In this document: piece after piece, positions 1-5,052 of the stretch | Layout: every line of letters begins with the position of its first letter | Position numbering within the stretch: position 1 is the stretch's first letter | Assembly (NCBI GenBank): GCA_032122615.1 | Contig: JAQBGF010000152.1 | Span: forward strand, 1-5,052 | DNA length: 5,052 nt | Source: SHZI01 sp032122615 | Lineage (GTDB): Bacteria; Pseudomonadota; Gammaproteobacteria; Steroidobacterales; GCA-2729495 | Reading direction: 5' to 3' | Program-made: the position numbers and the translations under genes | Notes under the pieces: model-generated | Databases searched by the model: none | Told to the model about the DNA's origin: nothing | The model's input: only the letters and a program-made list of their open reading frames with translations

Positions 1-558
1 GCCCTGGTGCAGGCTCGCCCACCAGATCACCGAAAAGTGAATGATGGGCACATTCACCACGCCAGCAACGGCCAGGATGGCACTCGCCCGGTCTGCCTGG
101 TTGAGGTTCTCGAACGCGCTGCGAAGCCCCATGTAGCCAAAGTAGAGAAACAGAAGAATCAGTTCAGACGTCAGGCGCGGATCCCACTCCCAGTAGGTGC
201 CCCACATGGGCTTGCCCCAGACCGCCCCCGTAACGAGTGCGGCGAACGTGAACGAGGCGCCAATCGGCGCGCAACTGGCTGCCACGGCGTGGGCGAGCTT
301 GATCCGCCAGATCAGGCCGATCGCGCCGGCCACGGCCATCGTGACGTAGATGGTCATCGAGAGGTACGCGCTCGGTACATGCACATAGATGATCCGGAAG
401 GCATCACCCTGCTGATAGTCGGGTGGTGCCAGGATCAAGCCACCGAAGACGCCCACGCCAATGAGAATGACGGCGGGAACCAGCAACCAGTTGCTCAGGG
501 TTCCAGCCAGCGCGTAGAAATGCGGTGGCGATGCCAGCCGAAAAAACCAGGTCCACAC
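1..558 (-). CDS. ccmC: Haem-handling protein CcmC of cytochrome c maturation (3' end cut by window edge)
   Basis: CcmC is an inner-membrane protein of the haem handling superfamily. It binds haem at the periplasmic face and, with CcmAB, passes it to the chaperone CcmE in System I cytochrome c maturation. The 186 visible residues start at a GTG and contain the WWD signature at 114-126 (WGKPMWGTYWEWD). The two axial haem-ligand histidines are in the E. coli register: His60 (IIYVHVPSA) and His184 (SLHQG), the latter three codons from the window edge. Hydrophobic segments near 24-46, 61-83, 95-112, 131-148 and 158-177 fit the first five of six membrane helices. E. coli CcmC is about 245 residues, so roughly 60 C-terminal residues lie outside. 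An AAGGGAGA ribosome binding site about 7 bases upstream supports the GTG start. The gene begins 19 bases after ccmB, so it is probably in one operon with it. No frame breaks are seen. Confidence 0.96.
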   Translation of the reverse strand, partial: MWTWFFRLASPPHFYALAGTLSNWLLVPAVILIGVGVFGGLILAPPDYQQGDAFRIIYVHVPSAYLSMTIYVTMAVAGAIGLIWRIKLAHAVAASCAPIGASFTFAALVTGAVWGKPMWGTYWEWDPRLTSELILLFLYFGYMGLRSAFENLNQADRASAILAVAGVVNVPIIHFSVIWWASLHQG

Positions 559-565
559 GTTGTCG

Positions 566-571
566 TCTCCC
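566..571 (-). promoter_or_regulatory. Ribosome binding site of ccmC
   Basis: GGGAGA on the minus strand, with seven bases between it and the GTG codon at 558-556. It lies in the short gap after the ccmB stop. It decides the choice of the GTG start, since no ATG is available nearby and the translated protein from this GTG matches the family N-terminus. Confidence 0.75.
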
Positions 572-577
572 TTTCGC

Positions 578-1306
578 CTAGTCGGCGCTGACGCGGATCG
601 CTGCTGCCGCCGTGACCGGCACCAGGCTGACTGCCAGCATCAGCAGCGCTCCGAGCAAGTATAGAGGGCCGGTTGGGTCTTCTCCCGCCAGCGCCAGGTC
701 CGTGGCCCGCGCCCCCAGCATCAGAACCGGCAGCATCAGGGGTGCGACGATGAAAGCCAACAAGACGCCTGCACTACGCAACCCGGCTGTCAGGGCAGCG
801 CCGATCGATCCCAGCAGGCTTAAGGTCGGCGTGCCCAACAGCAAGCTGAAGGTCAATACGCTCAGTGCCGAAGCAGGTAATTGATAGGTTACTGCCAGGA
901 TAGGTGCCATCACCACTACGGGAATACCCGTAATGATCCAGTGAGCAACGGTCTTGGCGAGCAGTATCCAGCCGAGAGGGTACGGGAGCGTCAGTAATTG
1001 CTCCAGGGTGCCATCCTCAAGATCCGCGCGAAACAGCAAGTGTAGCGATAGCAAGGTCGCCAGCAACGCGGCGATCCAGATGACGCCCGGCGCGATCACC
1101 CGCAGCACCTCTGCTTTCGGGCTCAGTGCCAGCGGAAACAGGGCCACCACGAGAATGAAGAACAGTGCCGAATTGCTGGCGTCAGTCCAGCGCCGCATCC
1201 CGACCTGCAGATCGCGCTTCAGGACGGCGCTAAACAGGCTCATTAGCCCCAGGTTCGGTGTCGGGGTCAGGGTGTGATCTGCTGCGGATGGCGGCGTGAC
1301 AGACAT
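578..1306 (-). CDS. ccmB: Haem exporter membrane subunit CcmB
   Basis: CcmB is the integral membrane partner of the ATPase CcmA. The CcmAB complex uses ATP hydrolysis to release holo-CcmE from CcmC during cytochrome c maturation. The 242-residue protein shows about six hydrophobic segments (near 47-62, 71-92, 112-137, 148-172, 180-199 and 214-236) and family hallmarks: FPLALSP at 57-63, IAPGVIW at 71-77, LEDGTLEQLLTLP at 96-108, AHWIITG at 121-127 and LLGTPTLSLLG at 156-166. The ATG overlaps the ccmA stop by one base (TAATG), which suggests translational coupling, and a GGGA lies eight bases upstream. Typical CcmB is about 220 residues and begins near Met22 (position 1243), so the first 21 residues, which are Pro/Thr-rich, are either a real extension or not translated. 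The overlap makes the longer form somewhat more likely. Family assignment is secure, the exact start less so. Confidence 0.95.
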   Translation of the reverse strand: MSVTPPSAADHTLTPTPNLGLMSLFSAVLKRDLQVGMRRWTDASNSALFFILVVALFPLALSPKAEVLRVIAPGVIWIAALLATLLSLHLLFRADLEDGTLEQLLTLPYPLGWILLAKTVAHWIITGIPVVVMAPILAVTYQLPASALSVLTFSLLLGTPTLSLLGSIGAALTAGLRSAGVLLAFIVAPLMLPVLMLGARATDLALAGEDPTGPLYLLGALLMLAVSLVPVTAAAAIRVSAD

Positions 1307-1917
1307 TAGTCGATTCCCAGTGTCAGTCGGCTGACCGACGCTGAGCCCAGATCCAGCGCCTGGTGCGCCGCGACGACGACCGTGCCGCCGCCACCGATAT
1401 GCGCCTGTACCGCGCGCTCCAGCAACTGGCGACCGGCCTTGTCGAGATTGGTCTGTGGCTCATCAAGCAACCACAGGCCGGCGCCGGACAAGAGAACCCT
1501 GGCAAGGGCCGCTCGCCGCTTCTGCCCGGCGGAGAGGAGTCTGACGTCGAGGTCTGCGCAGGCTGCCAGCCCGGTCACCGCCAGCAGTTCTTCAACCCGC
1601 GACTCCTGGCCGGCCAGTTGCGCGAAGAAGAGGAGATTCTCGCGCGCGCTGACTTCCGGCTTCAGTGCCATCGCGTGCCCGAAAAAGGCCAAACGCAGCG
1701 CGCCCGCCTGTAATTGCTTCCTGAGGTCGGTGCCATTCCAGGTGACGACGCCCGACTCCGGCATCGTCAGGCCCGCGATGACGCGCAGGAGTGTGGTCTT
1801 TCCGGCACCGTTTGGGCCCTCGATCAGGAGGGCGCCCCCGGGGGGCAGAACGAACGACAGCCCCTCGAACAGGCGGGTCGTCTCCCGCCACAGCGTCAGA
1901 TTCGTGCCAGCCAGCAC
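1306..1917 (-). CDS. ccmA: ABC transporter ATPase CcmA of cytochrome c maturation
   Basis: CcmA is the cytoplasmic ATPase of the CcmAB complex, which drives release of haem-loaded CcmE from CcmC. From the GTG start the protein is 203 residues, close to the usual 205 of CcmA. It contains Walker A GPNGAGKT (34-41), the ABC signature LSAGQKRR (128-135), Walker B LWLLDEP (148-154) with catalytic Glu153, a D-loop TNLD (156-159) and the switch His185. In place of a standard Q-loop it has GHAMALK, as I recall from other CcmA proteins. The open frame continues upstream to an ATG at 2004, giving 232 residues, but the extra 29 are Arg/Gly/Pro-rich, have no family match that I know, and lack a good ribosome binding site. 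GGAGAG just ahead of the GTG favours the shorter form. It is the first gene of a ccmABC operon, and the stop overlaps the ccmB start. Confidence 0.95.
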   Translation of the reverse strand: MLAGTNLTLWRETTRLFEGLSFVLPPGGALLIEGPNGAGKTTLLRVIAGLTMPESGVVTWNGTDLRKQLQAGALRLAFFGHAMALKPEVSARENLLFFAQLAGQESRVEELLAVTGLAACADLDVRLLSAGQKRRAALARVLLSGAGLWLLDEPQTNLDKAGRQLLERAVQAHIGGGGTVVVAAHQALDLGSASVSRLTLGID

Positions 1918-1921
1918 GCCA

Positions 1922-1927
1922 CTCTCC
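1922..1927 (-). promoter_or_regulatory. Ribosome binding site deciding the ccmA start
   Basis: GGAGAG on the minus strand; six bases separate its GGAG core from the GTG at 1917-1915. It is the strongest Shine-Dalgarno match ahead of any candidate ccmA start, and it yields a protein of family-typical length. The alternative ATG at 2004 has no comparable site. Confidence 0.75.
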
Positions 1928-2209
1928 AGAGCCCGTTTACACCCGGCCAACGGTCGGCCGCCCACCCTGAACGGCGGGCCATCCTTACCGACTTCCGTAT
2001 CCAAAACAAGTTCCTACGATACATTACTGCGTCCATTTCCCTTGCCGGGGCGCCGACGGTCTGCCCTTGCCCTCCCCGCCCCCTTTACATAAGCACGACC
2101 CGGAACCTAGACTTCAAGGACGTCGTTTTGATGCGGGCAGATAACCCCGGGCGCGCTTCTATTGCAGCCCACCAACTCAAACTGCCCGGCAATCCTTAAC
2201 CCCCGGTCC

Positions 2210-2213
2210 GGAG
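2210..2213 (+). promoter_or_regulatory. Ribosome binding site of the FHA gene
   Basis: GGAG followed by eight bases and then GTG at 2222. This favours the GTG over the in-frame TTG at 2162, which has no purine-rich site at a suitable distance, and over the ATG at 2315. Confidence 0.6.
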
Positions 2214-2221
2214 TCAAACAG

Positions 2222-3190
2222 GTGGCGACATTGTTGGAGGGTACGGTCTTAAGTCCGCTCCCTGATACGGAGGGCAGTTTCCGCGCTGGCCCGGAAGCTC
2301 TCGAGACCACCAGTATGATGGCCGGCCGCAACTACGTGCGCCGTTGCCTGCGCGGACATCTGCCGTTCGGCGTGATCACGGGATCAGCCCCCAGCCTGAA
2401 TGAACTCGTCATGCGGGTCACGGCCGATTGCGCGGCCCGCCAGAATCTGCACACTGTCAGGATTGCCGCGCCGACTCACAGCGCCCAGGCATTTCTTACA
2501 GCGTGTCTCGAACAGCTGGCATTCGATCTGTTTGACTCCGGTCTCAATGCCTTGCACGACCTGATGGATGTGTTTCTCCGTCATGAAAGCGCCAGGGGCA
2601 GACGAACTGTCGTCATCCTTGATAACGCGCATCACTTCGGGCTGCCAGTGTTCAAGTGCATGCTGGCACTGACACAAGTTCGCGCGGGAGCAACACCCGC
2701 CATCACTTTTATCCTGACTGGTTATCCGGACCTGCATCGAATTCTGGATTCACAGGACATGGCGGGTCTCCGACAGTTCACGCGGCAACGCTTCAATCTC
2801 GACCGTGGACCGGTCGCCACCGTAACGGCCAGCACGGCGACCGCCAGAACGGCAGCCCCAGGGGTTGGTGAGCCTGCGAACAGCAGCGCGGTGCTTCAGC
2901 GGTCCCTCGCCGTTATGGTCGCTGGCGAGACCGTCGAGCGACACGAACTCCTCCCAGGATGGCTACTGATTGGCAGAAGCCCGAAGTGTGGGCTTTGCCT
3001 TGACAGCCGTTACGTGAGCCGCAATCACGCGGCGCTTCTCGTTACCGCAGACGACGTTGTCATCGTGGACCTCAAAAGCACCAATGGCACACTGGTGAAC
3101 GGTGAGGCCGCTGTCAGGCAGAGCCTCGAGCATGGCGATCTTCTCGTCATTGGCAATTTTCGCTTGCGCTACGACTGCAGGCCCGCCTGA
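2222..3190 (+). CDS. Degenerate ExeA-like AAA ATPase fused to an FHA domain
   Basis: From the GTG start the product has 322 residues and two parts. Residues about 35-195 follow the layout of ExeA/GspA AAA ATPases: an ITG turn at 52-54 where Walker A begins, RRTVVILDNAH at 127-137 in the Walker B place, and FILTGYPDLHRIL at 163-175 resembling the family's VGQPEL segment. The Walker A Gly-Lys-Thr is absent (TGSAPSLNEL), and the Walker B acidic pair is Asp-Asn, so ATP hydrolysis is unlikely. After an Ala/Thr-rich linker (about 197-226), residues 242-317 form an FHA domain with all key residues: Gly251-Arg252, Ser266-Arg267-Asn268-His269, and STNGT (286-290) followed by Asn293. FHA domains bind phosphothreonine peptides, so the protein probably acts as a cytoplasmic adaptor. 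No signal peptide or membrane segment is seen. ExeA helps assemble the type II secretion secretin; whether this relative does so is unknown. The FHA call is firm, the ATPase-like call moderate. Confidence 0.88.
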   Translation: MATLLEGTVLSPLPDTEGSFRAGPEALETTSMMAGRNYVRRCLRGHLPFGVITGSAPSLNELVMRVTADCAARQNLHTVRIAAPTHSAQAFLTACLEQLAFDLFDSGLNALHDLMDVFLRHESARGRRTVVILDNAHHFGLPVFKCMLALTQVRAGATPAITFILTGYPDLHRILDSQDMAGLRQFTRQRFNLDRGPVATVTASTATARTAAPGVGEPANSSAVLQRSLAVMVAGETVERHELLPGWLLIGRSPKCGLCLDSRYVSRNHAALLVTADDVVIVDLKSTNGTLVNGEAAVRQSLEHGDLLVIGNFRLRYDCRPA

Positions 3191-3212
3191 GAAACACCGC
3201 AGCCTGAACACC

Positions 3213-3241
3213 CGGCCTGGACACTTCGTGAAGTGCCGCCG
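3213..3241 (+). other. Possible hairpin after the FHA gene
   Basis: CACTT and AAGTG (3222-3226 and 3231-3235) can pair around a CGTG loop, and outer CGGC (3213-3216) can pair with GCCG (3238-3241) across an asymmetric internal loop. It lies 22 bases after the FHA gene stop. No T-run follows, so a standard intrinsic terminator is doubtful. It may be a weak terminator, an operator half-site pair, or chance. Confidence 0.3.
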
Positions 3242-3251
3242 TAAGAAAGGC

Positions 3252-3272
3252 ATAATTGCGCCATGCAATTAT
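3252..3272 (+). promoter_or_regulatory. Perfect inverted repeat enclosing the start codon of the dehydrogenase-like gene
   Basis: ATAATTGC (3252-3259) and its exact complement GCAATTAT (3265-3272) are separated by GCCAT, so the ATG at 3263-3265 spans the loop and the base of the 3' arm. In RNA this can form an 8-bp stem with a five-base loop that would hold the start codon. The purine run GTAAGAAAGG just upstream (3241-3250) includes the likely ribosome binding site. As DNA it could be an operator. CATAAT at 3251-3256 also resembles a -10 hexamer, which would place a transcript start close to the ATG. The repeat is seen directly; its role is inferred. Confidence 0.5.
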
Positions 3273-4981
3273 CTTCCCGTTTGGCTGCCGTGCTGGCTAT
3301 TGCCGCTATTCTCGCGCTACCAGCAGTTGAGTCCGCCACACCGGTGCTTGTGCCGGCTTATCAATCAGGTCTGCTACTGGAGTCCCTCGGCCCGATTGCC
3401 GGCAATCCGACCCAGATGGCCTGGGGTCCGGATGGGCGACTCTATGTGCGTACGGAGACAGGCGTGCTGAGTTACGCCTTTGATCATCACACGGGGGCAA
3501 CCTCAGGCGAGCGGCAGGCAGTCACCGGATTCGACGGCATAGGATTGGCATTTCACGGTTCCCACCTCTACCTGACGACCTATGACGGCGCGATCCGGCG
3601 TCTTGGGGATAACAATGCCAATGGCATATGGGGCGAGGCAGGCGAACTCAACGTCGCCATTGTCACCGCAATCCCTGTGGGCTCCTGGGCCGGCGACCAT
3701 CACGTCGATCAGCTTGCGATCACTGGCGACACCCTGTTTGTCGGCATCGGCCAGCGCACCAACAATGGGCGTACGGGATCCTGGTCCATCGGTACCCTCA
3801 GCGACGATCCGAATGATTCCGGCTTCTGGAGCGGCGGCACTGGGTGGAGTTGGGGGGAAGGAGCCTACGGCGGAACCATTGCCTGGATCAGGAATTTGAA
3901 CGCCGTATCAGATGTGGAGGGTGCAGCGAATACCTACACTGATAGCAGTACGCTTACACAAAACCTGATCCAGGTCGATGACAGTCCAATCGATCCGGCA
4001 ATACTCGGCGCAGTTGACAAGTTCGTCGTGCACTCCGCTGGCACCCGGAATCCCTTCGGCTTGTGTCTCAGTCCAACAGGAAGCCTGTGGTTCACCAATA
4101 ACTTCAACAGAGCAGACACCAACGGCGACGGTGCCGCGGGCTACTACCGGTACGACGCAACGCAATCGGACTTTAGTCGCAGCGTGCAGGACCAGATCTT
4201 TCTGGCAGTTGCGAATAGCGATTACGGGTTCGCGAACGACAATTGGCGCCCGCTTAACCCCATGCTGAATCCAGCATCGCTCACCTACCAACGGGTACTC
4301 AGCACGACTTTCGATAATCTATTTAATTCTGGCCCTTACCAACTGCACGATCCGGCTATTCCCGATGGCCTTGGTCCCAATAGTGCGGCCACAGGATGTG
4401 GGTTTTTTGAAGCGCCCGCACTTCCGGCGGACCTGCGCGGACGGATTTTTGTGACGAGGTGGACCCACTCGGTAACCGAGGCCACGGCCGCAGGCGACCC
4501 CATCCAGCAGACCCTCACCTACGCTGACCTGGTTGCCGTCGATCCGAACACCGGTGGCGTGGTTCGAGTCGCCCAGGATTTCGAGCACCCGATCGCCGTT
4601 CTCGCTGACGGTACGCAGCGGCTGCTCGTGGCTGATTACCCGAGGGGAGCTATCGGTGGGCGCCTGTTCGCAATTGCCCTGGATACCGTCGTCGACGCGA
4701 TCGCGGATAGCACCGACAATTGCCAGACCGTCGCCAATCCGACCCAGTGCGACTCCGACGACGACGGATTCGGAAACCACTGCGACGGGGATCTGAATAA
4801 CAACAGTTTTACGAACTCCCAGGACTACGTGCTGTTCCGCGCGCAGCTCGGTCAGCCGAGCGTCGACCCGACCTACAACAGCGCCGACCTGAACTGTAAC
4901 GGCTTTGTGAACGCCCAGGATTACGTCTTATTCCGCGGCCTGCTGGGCTCGCCGCCGGGGCCGTCGGGGTTGCTGCCCTGA
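3263..4981 (+). CDS. Secreted PQQ sugar dehydrogenase-like beta-propeller with TSP3-like and dockerin-like C-terminus
   Basis: The 572-residue product starts with a signal peptide (Arg6, hydrophobic 7-19, cleavage near 24-25), so it is exported. Residues about 33-475 resemble glucose/sorbosone dehydrogenases, which oxidise sugars in the periplasm or outside using PQQ. GDHHVDQL at 144-151 aligns with the DHxxxxL motif of soluble glucose dehydrogenase (Asp143-His144), and TRNPFGL at 261-267 with its Arg228-Asn229. The counterpart of Gln76 is not evident, so activity and substrate are uncertain. A Gly/Trp-rich stretch at 163-210 looks like a family-specific insertion. Residues 485-510 (DNCQTVANPTQCDSDDDGFG onward) resemble a thrombospondin type 3 calcium repeat. 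Two dockerin-like loops follow (510-530, 542-562), then a tail with PPGPSG at 564-569. Six cysteines follow the signal peptide, three of them in or next to the TSP3-like repeat. The ribosome binding site is weak (AAAGG, 12 bases upstream). A non-enzymatic binding or adhesion role is an alternative. Confidence 0.88.
   Translation: MQLSSRLAAVLAIAAILALPAVESATPVLVPAYQSGLLLESLGPIAGNPTQMAWGPDGRLYVRTETGVLSYAFDHHTGATSGERQAVTGFDGIGLAFHGSHLYLTTYDGAIRRLGDNNANGIWGEAGELNVAIVTAIPVGSWAGDHHVDQLAITGDTLFVGIGQRTNNGRTGSWSIGTLSDDPNDSGFWSGGTGWSWGEGAYGGTIAWIRNLNAVSDVEGAANTYTDSSTLTQNLIQVDDSPIDPAILGAVDKFVVHSAGTRNPFGLCLSPTGSLWFTNNFNRADTNGDGAAGYYRYDATQSDFSRSVQDQIFLAVANSDYGFANDNWRPLNPMLNPASLTYQRVLSTTFDNLFNSGPYQLHDPAIPDGLGPNSAATGCGFFEAPALPADLRGRIFVTRWTHSVTEATAAGDPIQQTLTYADLVAVDPNTGGVVRVAQDFEHPIAVLADGTQRLLVADYPRGAIGGRLFAIALDTVVDAIADSTDNCQTVANPTQCDSDDDGFGNHCDGDLNNNSFTNSQDYVLFRAQLGQPSVDPTYNSADLNCNGFVNAQDYVLFRGLLGSPPGPSGLLP
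4790..4948 (+). repeat. Duplicated dockerin-like calcium-binding loops within the dehydrogenase-like gene
   Basis: Two copies, 4790-4852 and 4886-4948, encode DLNNNSFTNSQDYVLFRAQL and DLNCNGFVNAQDYVLFRGLL, each followed by Gly. Both have the F-hand pattern D-x-N-x-N-x-x-x-N-x-x-D at positions 1, 3, 5, 9 and 12 of a dockerin type I loop, with Asn in place of the usual Asp at position 5. The near-identity of QDYVLFR and of the matching DNA (CCCAGGA-TACGT in both) points to internal duplication, as is usual for dockerins. The spacer is 33 bases. Confidence 0.8.
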
Positions 4982-4990
4982 CGCGCGCTC

Positions 4991-5015
4991 CGCCCTCCGC
5001 AATTACGGACGGGCG
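4991..5015 (+). terminator. Hairpin after the dehydrogenase-like gene, possible terminator
   Basis: CGCCCTCCG (4991-4999) pairs with CGGA-GGGCG (5006-5015, one C bulged out at 5010) around the loop CAATTA, giving a GC-rich nine-pair stem nine bases after the stop codon at 4981. The position suits a transcription terminator. No T-run follows, so it may be a Rho-assisted end or a 3' stabilising hairpin. The segment TTACGGA at 5003-5009 could instead pair with TCCGTAA at 5034-5040. Confidence 0.4.
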
Positions 5016-5052
5016 CAACATCGTAAGAAACATTCCGTAACCCTCTGATTAT

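Larger units (their letters stand above)
1918..2221. other. Divergent intergenic region between ccmA and the FHA gene
   Basis: About 300 bases separate the leftward ccm operon from the rightward FHA gene, so promoters for both should lie here. I found no convincing -35/-10 pair on either strand. Weak fragments only: TACATA at 2086-2091 on the plus strand lacks a well-spaced -35. TTGTTT within 2005-2015 on the minus strand faces a poor -10. The stretch holds a 22-codon mini-ORF (2131-2199, plus strand) with AAGGA ten bases before its ATG; it may be chance. The open frame of ccmA also continues through 1918-2004 but is probably not translated. No RNA gene, direct repeat or strong terminator was seen. 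Confidence 0.6.

Noticed and set aside
7..591. Long plus-strand open frame (194 codons) opposite ccmC
   Set aside because: Its product is low-complexity, rich in Arg/Gly/Pro/His, with no recognisable domain. The minus strand of the same stretch encodes a clear CcmC with all haem-binding residues, so this is a GC-rich antisense shadow.
1918..2004. N-terminal extension of ccmA to the ATG at 2004
   Set aside because: It adds 29 residues without family similarity and lacks a good ribosome binding site, while the GTG at 1917 has GGAGAG at proper distance and gives the usual CcmA length.
1382..2092. 236-codon plus-strand open frame opposite ccmA and the intergenic region
   Set aside because: Rich in Ser/Arg/Pro with no motif; it runs antisense to a CcmA with all ABC motifs intact.
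2162..2221. TTG at 2162 as the start of the FHA gene
   Set aside because: No Shine-Dalgarno sequence at a suitable distance; GTG at 2222 has GGAG eight bases upstream.
2811..2843. Inverted repeat CGGTCGCC / GGCGACCG with a 17-base spacer inside the FHA gene
   Set aside because: It falls in the Ala/Thr-rich linker, where GC-rich codons make such pairings likely. With this spacer a few 8-bp repeats are expected by chance in 5 kb.
3102..3470. Plus-strand open frame bridging the FHA and dehydrogenase-like genes
   Set aside because: It overlaps both real genes in another frame; the product is Cys/Pro/Arg-rich without a domain.
3908..4780. Minus-strand open frames of 127 and 153 codons inside the dehydrogenase-like gene
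   Set aside because: They are antisense to a continuous propeller protein with conserved motifs and show no domain or ribosome binding site of their own.
1..5052. CRISPR array, tRNA, rRNA, insertion sequence or phage genes
   Set aside because: No regularly spaced repeats, no cloverleaf or rRNA-like sequence, and no transposase, integrase or terminal inverted repeats were found.

Overview
The window looks like chromosomal DNA of a GC-rich Gram-negative bacterium, most likely a gammaproteobacterium. The reasons are a System I cytochrome c maturation operon whose CcmC keeps residue-for-residue register with the E. coli protein as I remember it, and a secreted protein with a dockerin-like C-terminus and a Pro-Gly-rich tail of a type I associate with environmental gammaproteobacteria. 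The genus cannot be named from the sequence alone.

Left half, minus strand (1-1917): ccmA, ccmB and ccmC lie in that order, tightly packed. ccmA and ccmB overlap by one base (TAATG), ccmB and ccmC are 19 bases apart, and ccmC runs off the left edge with about its last quarter missing. CcmA (ATPase), CcmB (membrane subunit) and CcmC (haem-handling WWD protein) together load haem onto the periplasmic chaperone CcmE, which serves assembly of c-type cytochromes.

Middle (1918-2221): a divergent intergenic region of about 300 bases that should hold the promoters of ccmA and of the rightward gene. No convincing -35/-10 pair was found. A 22-codon mini-ORF with a plausible ribosome binding site lies in it.

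Right half, plus strand (2222-4981): the first gene encodes an unusual two-part protein. Its N-terminal region resembles an ExeA/GspA-type AAA ATPase that has lost the Walker A lysine and the Walker B glutamate, and its C-terminal region is an intact FHA (phosphothreonine-binding) domain. After a 72-base gap with two possible hairpins, one of them a perfect 8-bp inverted repeat around the start codon, comes a 572-residue secreted protein. It has a signal peptide, a PQQ sugar dehydrogenase-like beta-propeller with recognisable active-site Asp-His and Arg-Asn motifs, a thrombospondin type 3-like calcium repeat, a two-repeat dockerin-like module, and a PPGPSG-containing tail. The last 71 bases hold a hairpin that may act as a terminator.

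The two rightward genes may or may not be co-transcribed, and nothing in the sequence ties them functionally to the ccm operon. The most unusual items are the pseudo-ATPase/FHA fusion, the start-codon inverted repeat, and the dehydrogenase-dockerin architecture.
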